This document shows, one piece after another, positions 9,288 through 18,546 of a stretch of 64,000 nt of DNA (positions are counted from its first letter, which is position 1; each line of letters opens with the position of its first letter). The notes below the pieces were generated by a model. It ran no database searches. It was not told the DNA's origin and worked only from the letters and a program-made list of their open reading frames with translations. Location of the stretch: contig JAWLGR010000002.1 of the NCBI GenBank assembly GCA_041684965.1, positions 124,001 to 188,000 on the forward strand, in the 5' to 3' direction. This stretch comes from Mariniphaga sp041684965 (GTDB lineage: Bacteria; Bacteroidota; Bacteroidia; Bacteroidales; Prolixibacteraceae). Made by a program: the position numbers and the translations under genes.

Positions 9288-10499
9288 TCATTTCAAATAC
9301 AGGTTGCTGTCACCATAACTTAAAAACCGGAAATTATTTTTCATGGCAAAATGATATAATTTTTTCCAATCATCGCCTAAAAAAGCACTGATAAGTAAAA
9401 GGAGTGTGCTTTGAGGCTGGTGAAAATTTGTTATCATTCCTTCAACAAGTTTAAAACGGTATCCGGGAAGGATAATAATCTGTGTTGAAAAACGAAGTAA
9501 ATCTAAACCGTGTTTGTTTAAAAAAGCAAGAATGTTCCTGAGTGAAGCCTGAACATCTATCGATTCTTCAGCTTCGTAAGGCTCCCATTGTCCAATAACA
9601 ATATTCTCAGAAGAAAAATCATGTTTCTGTAATTTTAGTCCCAGCCAGTATAGGCTTTCCAGTGAACGCACCGATGTGGTACCGACTGCAATAATTTTTC
9701 CCGGATTGGTAATTGCATCCTCAATAAAATGTTTAGGGATAATTACAGTTTCATGGTGCATTGCATGACCTCCGATATGTTCTGCTTTAACCGGCTGAAA
9801 GGTTCCGGCTCCCACATGTAAAGTAATTTCACTTAATTTGATTTTTTTTTCTTTAAGTTGGGATAATACATTTTCTGTGAAATGAAGACCAGCTGTGGGT
9901 GCTGCCACAGAACCATCGTTTTTTGCATAAATTGTTTGATAGGTTATTTCGTCGATTGGTTCTGTATCCCGGTTCAGGTAGGGAGGAATGGGAAGTTTAC
10001 CTGCTTTGTCAATGATTTCTGCAAAAGTGAATCCTGGAGTCCAGCTAAATTCAATTAAAAATGAATCCAATTTGGACGCTGCCTTTTTTGCTCTTAATTC
10101 AATTGGCTTTCCGTTAATATTAAACCTACTCAATAATTCTTCTTCTTTCCATTTTTTTGCATTACCAATCATACATTTCCAGGATGTTTTATTCGTTTGC
10201 TGAAATGCCTGCTGATAATCGGATGGAATTTTTGGCTCCAGGCAAAATATTTCAATTTTTGCACCGGTTTCCTTAAAGAAAAATAACCGGGCATGTATTA
10301 CGCGTGTATTATTAAATACCAGCCTGACTTCAGTAGGAAGATAATGGGAAATATTTTTAAAAAGACTTTTTTGAATATTCCCTTGTTTCCATATCAGCAG
10401 GTTCGAATTGTCACGCTCCAACAATGGATATCTGGCAATCCTGTTATCGGGAAGTTCGTAAGTATAATCACTGATTTTTATTTTCCTGAATTCTGACAA
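9288..10499 (-). CDS. queA: S-adenosylmethionine:tRNA ribosyltransferase-isomerase QueA
   Basis: QueA transfers and isomerises the ribosyl part of SAM onto 7-aminomethyl-7-deazaguanine at tRNA position 34, making epoxyqueuosine. The 403-residue protein carries family segments: SDYTYELPDNRIA near the start, LVFNNTRVIHARL, the YQTIYAKNDGSVAAPTAGLHFT block, LHVGAGTFQPVKAE, MHHE, AVGTTSVRSLES, and NFHQPQSTLLLL near the end. It is longer than the roughly 350 residues of the E. coli enzyme. The start used is TTG, because no ATG lies close enough to keep the conserved N-terminus; this is the least certain part. The gene is single and convergent with the hybrid kinase gene. Confidence 0.92.
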   Translation of the reverse strand: MSEFRKIKISDYTYELPDNRIARYPLLERDNSNLLIWKQGNIQKSLFKNISHYLPTEVRLVFNNTRVIHARLFFFKETGAKIEIFCLEPKIPSDYQQAFQQTNKTSWKCMIGNAKKWKEEELLSRFNINGKPIELRAKKAASKLDSFLIEFSWTPGFTFAEIIDKAGKLPIPPYLNRDTEPIDEITYQTIYAKNDGSVAAPTAGLHFTENVLSQLKEKKIKLSEITLHVGAGTFQPVKAEHIGGHAMHHETVIIPKHFIEDAITNPGKIIAVGTTSVRSLESLYWLGLKLQKHDFSSENIVIGQWEPYEAEESIDVQASLRNILAFLNKHGLDLLRFSTQIIILPGYRFKLVEGMITNFHQPQSTLLLLISAFLGDDWKKLYHFAMKNNFRFLSYGDSNLYLK

Positions 10500-10559
10500 A
10501 GTTTCTGTATTTATTCAGCTGCAAAAATAAATCAAAAAAATGATTGCATAAAAAAAGAG

Positions 10560-10567
10560 TATTTTTG
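10560..10567 (+). promoter_or_regulatory. -7 element upstream of Smr-domain gene
   Basis: TATTTTTG fits TAnnTTTG and ends 10 nt before the ATG. Transcription would begin only a few bases before the start codon, suggesting a very short or absent leader. No -33 TTG was found at normal spacing. Confidence 0.35.
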
Positions 10568-10577
10568 TATTAAATTA

Positions 10578-11624
10578 ATGAGTGTTATGATTAAAGTCGG
10601 AGACAGGGTAAAATTTTTAAACGATGTGGGAGGAGGAATTGTCACTGGTTTCATTGGTAAAAACATGGTAAATGTAGAAAATGAAGATGGATTTGAAGTC
10701 CCATATCCGGTTTCGAAACTAATAAATGTAGATGATCCTGCCTTGCAAAAGGGAGAAATTATTGCAGATAAACCTGAGAAGGTTGAGGCTATACCACCAC
10801 AAGAGGAAAAAAAATTAAAAGGAAAGATAATAACAGGAAAAGATTCACCGGATTTTTATTTCTGCATTGTTCCATTTAATTCAAAAAATCCTTTGGGTGG
10901 CGATGTTGATTTGTATTTGGTAAACGACAGCAATTTTACGGTTCTTTATCATTTTGCACATTATAAAAATGAAATCTATTATTCAGTTTTGAATGGAAAA
11001 ATAGAGCCGAATTCAAAAGAGGAGTTGGAAACCCTTGAGCAAAATAATTTTGCTGAATTACCTGAATATTATTTTCAGTTAATTTATTTTCGTGATCAGG
11101 AAAAGGAGTTACACCCTGCAGTTTCTAAAAAGTTTAAAATCAATCCGGTAAAATTCTATAAAGAAAAAAGTTTTCAACCCAATCAGTTCTTTAAAAAAAA
11201 TGCGCTGGTTTACCAGATTACTGAAAACATTCTGAATGCGGAAGTCGATAAACTTACTGATGAAGACTTAAAAAAAGTATTGAAAGTCAAAGAAAAGTCA
11301 TCAACCGAGCCGAATTTGCCAAAAAAGCAACAGGCAGAAATTATTGAAATTGATTTGCACATACATGAACTTGTAGATAATTCAACGGGGTTGAGTAACA
11401 AGGAGATCCTTGACATCCAGATGGAAAAAGTGGAACGGGAAATGCGTGCAGCAATTCAGGCCAGGGCAAAGCGAATTGTTTTTATACATGGAGTAGGGCA
11501 GGGTGTACTGAAACAGGAAATTGCAAAATTACTGAAATCACGATTTCCGAAATATATTTACCAGGATGCTTCTTTTCAGGAATATGGGTATGGAGCAACT
11601 ATGGTGATATTAAGAAGAAAATAG
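10578..11624 (+). CDS. DUF2027 protein with C-terminal Smr domain
   Basis: A 348-residue cytosolic protein typical of Bacteroidota. The N-terminal 65 residues resemble a small beta-barrel (KVGDRVKFLNDVGGGIVTGFIGKN). The centre (about 85-230) fits DUF2027. Residues about 255-348 form a Smr domain as in MutS2, with the LDLH-like motif IDLHIHEL and the HGVGQGVLKQEI motif. Smr domains are nucleases or nucleic-acid-binding modules acting on branched DNA or on mRNA; which applies here is unknown. The neighbouring gene downstream is RNase P RNA, transcribed from its own promoter. Confidence 0.88.
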   Translation: MSVMIKVGDRVKFLNDVGGGIVTGFIGKNMVNVENEDGFEVPYPVSKLINVDDPALQKGEIIADKPEKVEAIPPQEEKKLKGKIITGKDSPDFYFCIVPFNSKNPLGGDVDLYLVNDSNFTVLYHFAHYKNEIYYSVLNGKIEPNSKEELETLEQNNFAELPEYYFQLIYFRDQEKELHPAVSKKFKINPVKFYKEKSFQPNQFFKKNALVYQITENILNAEVDKLTDEDLKKVLKVKEKSSTEPNLPKKQQAEIIEIDLHIHELVDNSTGLSNKEILDIQMEKVEREMRAAIQARAKRIVFIHGVGQGVLKQEIAKLLKSRFPKYIYQDASFQEYGYGATMVILRRK

Positions 11625-11686
11625 TTAAAAAATACCGGGTTTTTAGATCTTTATTCTGAAATTTTTTTACATGACTTATAAAGCAC

Positions 11687-11694
11687 TACTTTTG
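11687..11694 (+). promoter_or_regulatory. -7 promoter element of rnpB
   Basis: TACTTTTG is an exact match to TAnnTTTG and lies directly upstream of the predicted 5' end of RNase P RNA, at the distance expected for a transcription start near 11,697-11,702. The -33 zone is a T-run without a clear TTG. Confidence 0.65.
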
Positions 11695-11696
11695 CA

Positions 11697-12125
11697 ACCG
11701 GCAGGCAGTCTTATCGCTCCCGAGGTAATTCGGGAGAGGAAAGTCCGGGCAACGTAGGGCACTGTGCTTCCTAACAGGAAGATTCCAGAAATGGAATAGA
11801 AGCCTGACAGAAAATAACCACCTGTCAGTTAGATGACTGACAGGAACGGGTGAAAAGGTGGGGTAAAAGCCCACCGGTGGTTGTGGCGACACAGCCAGCC
11901 GCAGGCCTCACGGGTTGCAAAGCCAAATATATCCTGATTGCGTCGCTGTTGCAACGCAGCAAAGTTGCCCGCTTTGTTTCCGGATGCACACCGGATGTCA
12001 GGAGGGGTAGGCTGCAGCGATCGCGTCAGTAATGACGCGACAAGATAAATGATAAGAGATTTAGTTTCTGTCTTAAGATGGAAATTTGAATTACAGAACC
12101 CGGCTTACATGCCTGCCGTTTTTTT
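11697..12125 (+). ncRNA. rnpB: RNase P RNA (bacterial type A)
   Basis: The catalytic RNA of RNase P, which trims tRNA 5' leaders. The closing helix P1 is visible: CGGCAGGC at the 5' end pairs with GCCTGCCG at the 3' end. The strongly conserved 5' core (GAGGAAAGTCCGGGC) and the 3' core (ACAGAACCCGGCTTACA) are intact. The length of about 425 nt is normal for bacteria. A run of T directly follows the P1 strand and probably forms part of termination. Open frames on both strands inside this gene are not coding. Confidence 0.96.
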
Positions 12126-12138
12126 ATAAAACATTATT

Positions 12139-12174
12139 AAAGGGTTGTCTCATTAGAAGGGGCGATCCTTTTTT
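12139..12174 (+). terminator. Probable terminator downstream of rnpB
   Basis: An 11-bp stem with three G-U wobbles (AAAGGGTTGTC / GGCGATCCTTT) encloses an 11-nt loop and is followed on the plus strand by a T-rich run. It lies 20 bp past the 3' end of RNase P RNA. It may also serve the converging epimerase transcript, though the minus-strand side lacks a U-run. Confidence 0.5.
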
Positions 12175-12218
12175 AATTGGCAAGCCAAAAATGAATAATA
12201 GGTTATTTTGAAAAAAAT

Positions 12219-13232
12219 TCAGTTTGCCTTATAAAATTCCCTGTACCACGAAGCAAACTTGTTAATGCCAGTCTCAAGGGGAGTGTCAGGATGGTAATTA
12301 AACTCTTTTTTAAGCTCGCTCACATCAGCAAAGGTCTTATAGACATCTCCAGGTTGCATCTCTTTATATTCTTTTATGGCTAATTTCCCCAATGCTTTTT
12401 CAATGGTTTCAATGAAATCCAACAATTTGACAGGTGAAGAATTACCAATATTGAATACTTTATAGGGAGGTTGATTATCGGGAATACTATTTAAAACATT
12501 GATTATTCCTTCAACGATATCATCGATGTATGTGAAATCACGGTACAAATCCCCCTTATTGAAAATATTGATTGATTTGCCTTCTAAAATTGCTTTAGTA
12601 AAAAGAAAATAAGCCATATCAGGTCTGCCCCATGGACCATAAACAGTAAAAAATCTTAGACCTGTAGTAGGTATGCCAAACAAATGACTGTAAGTGTGGG
12701 CCATTAATTCGTTGCTTTTCTTCGTGGCTGCATAAAGGCTGATTGGATTATCAACTGAATCGGTGGTTGACAAAGGCATTTTTTTGCTGTTGCCATAAAC
12801 ACTCGATGAGCTGGCATATACCAGATGTTTTATATTATGATGCCTGCTGGCCTCTAATATATTTATAAATCCTAAAATATTGCTATTGATATATGCATGG
12901 GGATTTTCAATGCTGTAACGAACGCCTGCCTGGGCAGCTAAATTACAGACAGCATCAAATTGCTCTCTTTCGAACAGCTTATATAATTCATCTTTATCTT
13001 CCAGGTTCATCCGTATAAAAGAATAATTTGAATTCCTGGAACTTCTTATCTGTTGATACCATTCTTTGGATTTATTTGAAATACCAGCTTCATGTAAACG
13101 TGCAAATTTTAGGTCAGTTGAATAATAATCGTTGATGTTATCAATGCCTACAATTTTATGTCCCTGCTCAAGAAGTTTCTCAGCAAGATGAAATCCTATA
13201 AATCCTGCAGTACCTGTAATTAATATTTTCAT
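12219..13232 (-). CDS. NAD-dependent epimerase, UDP-glucuronate 4-epimerase type
   Basis: An extended short-chain dehydrogenase of 337 residues. It shows the Rossmann motif TGTAGFIG at the N-terminus, DNINDYY after beta-2, the catalytic Ser-Tyr-Lys set (ASSSSVYG, YAATKKSNE) and the RFFTVYGPWGRPDMA substrate loop typical of CapI/LpsL-type enzymes, which interconvert UDP-glucuronate and UDP-galacturonate for surface polysaccharides. Its ATG overlaps the cysN/C stop by four bases (ATGA), so it is translationally coupled to the sulfate-activation genes. The overlap hints at a shared pathway such as making a sulfated uronic-acid polysaccharide; that is inference, since no sulfotransferase is in view. 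Confidence 0.88.
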   Translation of the reverse strand: MKILITGTAGFIGFHLAEKLLEQGHKIVGIDNINDYYSTDLKFARLHEAGISNKSKEWYQQIRSSRNSNYSFIRMNLEDKDELYKLFEREQFDAVCNLAAQAGVRYSIENPHAYINSNILGFINILEASRHHNIKHLVYASSSSVYGNSKKMPLSTTDSVDNPISLYAATKKSNELMAHTYSHLFGIPTTGLRFFTVYGPWGRPDMAYFLFTKAILEGKSINIFNKGDLYRDFTYIDDIVEGIINVLNSIPDNQPPYKVFNIGNSSPVKLLDFIETIEKALGKLAIKEYKEMQPGDVYKTFADVSELKKEFNYHPDTPLETGINKFASWYREFYKAN

Positions 13233-15214
13233 TCAGCTTTATCTATGGGGAAAACATTATTTTCTTCCAGGTAACCAACAATATTGTCTAAATTCAGTTC
13301 ATTTTTTGCCGGATCAAAAATCAATCTGGCATCTGCCGGTATTTCATATTCCAAATCAACTCCGGGAAGATTTTCAACTTCTCCACGGTCTGCTTTTTCA
13401 TAAAGTTCAGGTTTATTGTTTCGGCAATATTCTATTGATGCATTCATATACAAGAGGTGGAATCTATCTGGCCCAATTATTTCAGCAATTTGTTTGCGCA
13501 GTGAATCATTTCTTGAAATAAATGAGGCAATTACTATAATTCCCTGATCATTCAATATTTTACATATATGTGCGACCCTGCGAAGGTTTTCAGCCCTGTC
13601 GGCGGGTGAATAATCCAGCTCACTATTGAGTCCGGAACGAATTGAACTTCCATCCAACAGAATAACAGTGGCTCCTAAATCAAACAACCTTTTTTCAAGG
13701 CTGAAGGCCAATTCATTTTTCCCTGAACCATGCAAGCCGGTAAACCATATGGTTTCACCTCGCTGGTTGTATTTTTCCTGTCGAGATGAGGTATTAATCA
13801 AAGATTTGCCAAGCCGAATATTTTCTTTGTCCAGATTGGTAATTCTTGATGGAAGATCCTTGCTTTCAAGTTTGTCAAGAATCATACCTACGGCAACAGT
13901 ATTGTTTGTAACCGGATGAATCAATACAAAGGAACCTGTATTTTTATTTTTCTTATAGGGATCAAAATAAAGTGTTTTAGCTGTTGTTATTACTGCACGT
14001 CCAATCTCATTAAGCGAAAGTATCTCAACTTCTGATTGTTGTAATGTGTTTACATCAATTTTATAGCGCATAAAATCAATTCGGGAGCGGGTTGTATTGG
14101 AGGTATGCTTTAAAAAATACTGAACAGAGCGGTCCAGAGGATCTTCATCCATCCAAACGAGCATCGCTTCAAAATGTCGCTCCATCCGTGGAAGGTTGTC
14201 TGGTTTTACAAGCATTTCTCCCCTGGAAATATCTATTTCATCTTCCAGCACCAACGTGACTGATTGTGGGGGAAATGCCTGTTGCAGTTCCCCATCAAAA
14301 GTGGGAATTTGTTTTATTTTGGATTGTTTTCTGGAAGGAAGAGCCATAACCCGATCCCCCGGGTGAATGATTCCCGAAGTAATTTTTCCAGAAAACCCCC
14401 GGAATTCAAGATTGGGTCGCAGTACATATTGCACTGGAAACCTAAAATCGTCGTAATTTCGATCACTGCTTATATGGACGGTTTCCAAATACTCAAGGAG
14501 GCTTTTGCCATGATACCAGGTTGTGTTTGGTGATATTTCAACTACATTGTCGCCTTTTAAAGCCGATAAGGGGATAAATTCCACATCAGGTACATCAAGT
14601 TGCGTGATGAAACTCTTGTAATCCTTGCAAATACTTTCAAATATTTTTTGGCTGAAGCCAACCAGATCCATTTTATTAACAGCAAGGACAATATGCTTAA
14701 TACCCAACAGGGATACTAAAAAAGTATGACGTCTTGTTTGGGTGATTACCCCTTTTGTTGCATCTGTAAGTATAATGGCAAGATTGGCTGTTGAACCACC
14801 GGTTATCATATTCCGGGTATATTGTTCATGCCCTGGTGTATCAGCTATGATAAATTTCCGGTTTGCTGTAGAAAAATACCGATATGCAACATCAATTGTA
14901 ATTCCCTGCTCACGTTCAGCTTTAAGCCCATCAAGCAGAAGTGCATAATCTATATCTTCTCCTGCATGCCCCATGCGCTTGCTGTCGCGTTCCAATGCAG
15001 AAAGCTGGTCTTCATAAAGCATTTTACTGTCGAACATCAGCCTCCCAATCAGTGTTGACTTGCCATCATCAACCGAACCTGCAGTCAGTAACCGGAGCAG
15101 GTCTTTTTTCTGGTCCTGATCAAGAAAAGCACGAATGTCTAATCCTTCTTCATTTTCTTTTAAAATGGAGTTTCTTAATTCGTTATTGCTGTTTTTATTG
15201 TTTATGTCGGTCAT
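13229..15214 (-). CDS. cysN: CysN/CysC fusion: sulfate adenylyltransferase GTPase subunit with degenerate APS-kinase domain
   Basis: A 661-residue fusion. Residues about 35-465 are CysN, the GTPase that drives ATP sulfurylase: P-loop GSVDDGKST (46-54), DTPGHEQYTRN and NKMDLV are intact, followed by EF-Tu-like beta-barrels. Residues about 485-650 are an APS-kinase (CysC) domain: TIWFTGLHGSGKN, ENLRRVAHI, ASFIS and PGVDLEYE identify it. Several kinase signatures are altered. The P-loop ends GK-Asn (Asn500) instead of GK-Ser/Thr, the DGD motif reads DGS (Ser523), and the usual FISPFR and RDxKGLY segments read FISRND and RNNKPELY. PAPS formation is therefore doubtful. The ATG two codons inside a possible TTG start was preferred. 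The cysD gene is 54 bp upstream. Confidence 0.88.
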   Translation of the reverse strand: MTDINNKNSNNELRNSILKENEEGLDIRAFLDQDQKKDLLRLLTAGSVDDGKSTLIGRLMFDSKMLYEDQLSALERDSKRMGHAGEDIDYALLLDGLKAEREQGITIDVAYRYFSTANRKFIIADTPGHEQYTRNMITGGSTANLAIILTDATKGVITQTRRHTFLVSLLGIKHIVLAVNKMDLVGFSQKIFESICKDYKSFITQLDVPDVEFIPLSALKGDNVVEISPNTTWYHGKSLLEYLETVHISSDRNYDDFRFPVQYVLRPNLEFRGFSGKITSGIIHPGDRVMALPSRKQSKIKQIPTFDGELQQAFPPQSVTLVLEDEIDISRGEMLVKPDNLPRMERHFEAMLVWMDEDPLDRSVQYFLKHTSNTTRSRIDFMRYKIDVNTLQQSEVEILSLNEIGRAVITTAKTLYFDPYKKNKNTGSFVLIHPVTNNTVAVGMILDKLESKDLPSRITNLDKENIRLGKSLINTSSRQEKYNQRGETIWFTGLHGSGKNELAFSLEKRLFDLGATVILLDGSSIRSGLNSELDYSPADRAENLRRVAHICKILNDQGIIVIASFISRNDSLRKQIAEIIGPDRFHLLYMNASIEYCRNNKPELYEKADRGEVENLPGVDLEYEIPADARLIFDPAKNELNLDNIVGYLEENNVFPIDKAE

Positions 15215-15268
15215 TATCAATCATCTTTTATTTCCACTTTCTGGATTTTCCAATCAAAAAAGTGATGT

Positions 15269-16177
15269 TTAAAAATATCCTTCCCGCTTTTTCTGTTCCA
15301 TACTCGCATCCTGGTCGAAATCAATGACCCGGGTGGTACGTTCCGATACTGTGACCGTCATCATTTCTTCCACAATTTTTTCAATGGTATCTGCTTCCGA
15401 TTCTACTGCTCCGGTCAGAGGATAACATCCAAGTGTCCGGAATCGGACCTTGCGCATTTGTACTTTATTGACAAGTTCTTTTGGCATCCTGTCATCATCT
15501 GCCAAAATCAGGCTGCCATCCATATTAACAACTGGGCGTTCCTTGGCAAAATAGAGGGGGACAATAGGAATATTTTCCAGCCGGATATATTGCCAGATAT
15601 CCAGTTCTGTCCAATTGCTGAGTGGAAATACTCTGATTGATTCGCCCTTATGTACCCGGGCATTGTAAATATCCCACAATTCCGGCCGCTGGTTTTTGGG
15701 ATCCCATTGATGGAAACGGTCGCGAAAAGAAAATATTCGTTCCTTTGCCCTTGATTTTTCCTCATCACGGCGGGCACCTCCAAAAGCTGCGTCAAACTTA
15801 TATTTGTTAAGGCCTTCAAGTAAAGCCTGAGTCTTCATAACATCGGTATGAACCTTGCTGCCATGGGTAAAGGGGCCGATACCAGTTTCAAAACCTTGTT
15901 TATTATAATGAACGATGAGGTTCCATCCTTTTTCCTTTGCATACCGGTCACGAAATTCTACCATTTCCCTGAATTTCCATTTGGAATCAATATGCATAAG
16001 TGGGAAAGGTACCTTGCCCGGATAAAAAGCCTTTTCGGCCAGTCGCACCATAACCGATGAATCTTTTCCAATGGAATAGAGCATAACCGGATTTTCAAAT
16101 TCGGCTGCTACTTCCCGTATGATGTGAATGGCTTCGGCTTCCAGCTCACGCAGGTTTGTTAAACTATAATCCTTCAT
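15269..16177 (-). CDS. cysD: Sulfate adenylyltransferase subunit 2 (CysD)
   Basis: The catalytic subunit of ATP sulfurylase, which with CysN makes adenosine 5'-phosphosulfate from ATP and sulfate. The 302-residue length is normal. PAPS-reductase-fold motifs are present: the PP-loop SIGKDSSVM, HIDSKWKF, the FGGARRDEEKSRAKERI block, FPLSNWTELDIWQYI, and the C-terminal TERTTRVIDFDQDASMEQKKREGYF region (split here in two parts: TERTTRVIDFDQD and MEQKKREGYF). It is the first gene of the cysD-cysN/C-epimerase operon and has a -7 promoter match about 70 bp upstream. Confidence 0.96.
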   Translation of the reverse strand: MKDYSLTNLRELEAEAIHIIREVAAEFENPVMLYSIGKDSSVMVRLAEKAFYPGKVPFPLMHIDSKWKFREMVEFRDRYAKEKGWNLIVHYNKQGFETGIGPFTHGSKVHTDVMKTQALLEGLNKYKFDAAFGGARRDEEKSRAKERIFSFRDRFHQWDPKNQRPELWDIYNARVHKGESIRVFPLSNWTELDIWQYIRLENIPIVPLYFAKERPVVNMDGSLILADDDRMPKELVNKVQMRKVRFRTLGCYPLTGAVESEADTIEKIVEEMMTVTVSERTTRVIDFDQDASMEQKKREGYF

Positions 16178-16246
16178 GAAAGTTTTTATATTAATTTGAG
16201 CCCGTTGAGTTTATTTAAAATAATCTGAACTGCTCACACAAAATGG

Positions 16247-16254
16247 CAAATATA
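16247..16254 (-). promoter_or_regulatory. -7 element of the cysD operon
   Basis: On the minus strand TATATTTG matches TAnnTTTG exactly, about 70 bp upstream of the cysD ATG. No TTG is present at the expected -33 spacing. The rest of the 297-bp gap between cysD and the DUF4914 gene shows no other clear element. Confidence 0.45.
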
Positions 16255-16474
16255 ATACTTTTACATCTAGTTTTCAGGAACCCTTTTTTAGATGGTAAAT
16301 TTGAATTAAATATCAGCCGGATCTTTTACCTGGTTTTGGCAGGTATGACAATAATTTGCAATTTTGTAAAAATAATGACCAGGAAGATACAGCTGTAGTT
16401 ATAAAATTATTAGAATTGAATAAGGAATCAGAAATCAGTTGCTGCATCAATCCTGGTCTTATTATCTTTAAATT

Positions 16475-18418
16475 TTAAAAGTTGTTTTGTTCAAAATCTT
16501 CCAGTTGATTGAATGAATACCGATAACTCATCGGAACAATTTCGTTGTATTCTTCCACTGTTGCATTCGATAAACATGCTTCAATTATGCGCCTGCCTGT
16601 TTTGTAAAGGTCTTCCTTCAAATACTTTTGCAATTCACTTTTGAAAAACTGTTGCAATATTTCAGCTCCGGCATCATATCCATCCGTACCAACTTCTACC
16701 TGGTTGTATACTTTCAGGAAACGCGTCGGTATCTTTGAACTTTCGAGGGTCAGGTAATTTAATTCATACCCCAGCAAACTGCATCTGGCCGGCTGGTATT
16801 GATCCTCGCGCAGTCTTGCTTCTCCACGTCGTGTTAAATATTCACGCATTAAAAGCTGAGGCTTAAATCCTACCTGCCATACTCCTATATTTTGGTTCGG
16901 TACAAGAGTAAACAGGGTACGGGGAGTTTTTATTATCTGGTCAAGTAATAAATTGGCATGGGTGACCCTTTTCCCTGTTGCAAAAGGCCAGTAGGAACCA
17001 ACTCCTTCACTCTGCATAGCACCGGTTCCTACAATACTTGGATTATTGTGTCCCCTTGGTGATACCAGTCTCCAAAGCCATGCAAGAGCCGGAGGTAAGA
17101 TATGAAACAGACCGGCTATTCCATACGAAGGATTTTCTCTGCTACAAACTGGTGTTCTCAATCCAAAACTCCTTATATCGGCTGAAACAGGATGATTGAC
17201 TATGTCTTTTACAATAGTACGAGGCAGGATAACTCTTGGGTTTGGACAAGGCTTACCCGGCTCATCTTCGATGTGATCCCATATGAGTGCAGTACTGTTG
17301 GGATTTGTATCGATGTTTAAAAAAAGCAAGGGTTTCTCCGGTTTGATTGTTATTTTCTCCAGATGAGGGTCATCACCGTACCCCCTAACACTGTCAACCC
17401 TTACAAACCATGCATTTTCTGCATCTATAATCTGGAGTTTACCATTGGTCTTTTGGAAAGATGGATGACAAAAAGCCATATCATCGGCTATTGGTTTGAA
17501 AGAGCAAAACCTGGGAATACTTATAAACCTTTCTTCCTGAGTAATGCTGTTTCTGCCAATAAGCACCCGTCCATCTGTTTCTCTTACGATGTGTTGATGC
17601 AATTCACTTTTTCCTCCTCCGCTGGCTCCTTCATGCATAAAAGTTTTTACATTGTCGTAAGGACTTATTGATTGAACAGCAGAACAGTGTGCAGTAACCC
17701 AACCTTCTTTTTCACCTTGTGAAAGCAATACTCCGTATAGGCCTTTTTTTGCACTTGGTCCCGGATAAAGATTGTATGAATACAATTCGTGTATATTCGA
17801 TCTGCGATTATGAACCACAACCTGTTTCCCTTCAAAATGAGTATGCCTGAAAACCGGTGCAACAAATATAACTGATTTGATTTCTGTCTCGGCTTCCAGC
17901 TCCTTAACCGGGATGATTTCCTGCAACATAGATAATCCCATGGCAAAAAATGCAGCGTTGGCCGGGGCTATTGCAATACCAACAGAACCTATGTTTTCTC
18001 TTCCGGCATAGTAAAAGAAGCAAGCCAAATCCTGCTGCTTCATCCACTCGTATGTTTCAATTTCAAGTGAGGAGAAATCATAACCGTATTTGTCGCTGAA
18101 CCTCATTTTATCGGTCGGCAAATTATCAGCAACCGCCATTGTTCCCGGATCTCTCCGGCGCATATATGCTTCTGTATAATTAGCTGATATGCCATTTTTT
18201 ACCCGGTGAATGATTGCTTCTGTATATTCTCCCTTTTCCGGTATATCGTATTTTACATGAAATTCCGGATTGTCTTTTCCATTAGTTGCTGCATCAGCCA
18301 ACTCCTGAGTGGTATTGAATACCGAAAGGCTCTTACATTCAAGCAAAACGGTTTTAATATTTTCTGGTAACTGAATATTTTTTTCTTCTAAACTATTGAA
18401 TAGCTTGTTCATGATCAT
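16475..18418 (-). CDS. DUF4914 family protein (PEPCK-like P-loop protein)
   Basis: A 647-residue cytosolic protein of the DUF4914 family, whose function is not established. The central segment has a nucleotide-binding P-loop, GASGGGKS (264-271), inside MHEGASGGGKSELHQH. This resembles the kinase-1 motif of phosphoenolpyruvate carboxykinase, and later stretches (FKPIADDMAFCHP, GVGSYWPFATGKRV) also recall PEPCK-fold proteins. No signal peptide or membrane helix is seen. An XRE-cupin regulator gene lies upstream on the same strand and may control it, although a separate -7 element also precedes this gene. A small-molecule or protein kinase role is possible but unproven. Two in-frame ATGs lie six bases apart at the start; the first is used. 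Confidence 0.8.
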   Translation of the reverse strand: MIMNKLFNSLEEKNIQLPENIKTVLLECKSLSVFNTTQELADAATNGKDNPEFHVKYDIPEKGEYTEAIIHRVKNGISANYTEAYMRRRDPGTMAVADNLPTDKMRFSDKYGYDFSSLEIETYEWMKQQDLACFFYYAGRENIGSVGIAIAPANAAFFAMGLSMLQEIIPVKELEAETEIKSVIFVAPVFRHTHFEGKQVVVHNRRSNIHELYSYNLYPGPSAKKGLYGVLLSQGEKEGWVTAHCSAVQSISPYDNVKTFMHEGASGGGKSELHQHIVRETDGRVLIGRNSITQEERFISIPRFCSFKPIADDMAFCHPSFQKTNGKLQIIDAENAWFVRVDSVRGYGDDPHLEKITIKPEKPLLFLNIDTNPNSTALIWDHIEDEPGKPCPNPRVILPRTIVKDIVNHPVSADIRSFGLRTPVCSRENPSYGIAGLFHILPPALAWLWRLVSPRGHNNPSIVGTGAMQSEGVGSYWPFATGKRVTHANLLLDQIIKTPRTLFTLVPNQNIGVWQVGFKPQLLMREYLTRRGEARLREDQYQPARCSLLGYELNYLTLESSKIPTRFLKVYNQVEVGTDGYDAGAEILQQFFKSELQKYLKEDLYKTGRRIIEACLSNATVEEYNEIVPMSYRYSFNQLEDFEQNNF

Positions 18419-18458
18419 TACTGCTTATTTCTGATGTTATTTAAGATATTCTACAATG

Positions 18459-18466
18459 CAAAATTA
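18459..18466 (-). promoter_or_regulatory. -7 element upstream of DUF4914 gene
   Basis: The minus-strand sequence TAATTTTG matches TAnnTTTG, about 40 bp before the ATG. A TTG lies 24 bp further upstream, slightly beyond the usual spacing. If real, the DUF4914 gene has its own promoter between it and the regulator gene. Confidence 0.42.
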
Positions 18467-18546
18467 TTTTTGTTTGGTGAAACTTGAAAGCAATACACTA
18501 TTCTTGTTAAGAAGAATTGAAAAAATTAATATATACTTAATTCTGC

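Noticed and set aside
11686..12032. Two open frames of 60-68 codons over the RNase P region
   Set aside because: The sequence is clearly RNase P RNA; the frames are by-products of its structured, GC-richer sequence.
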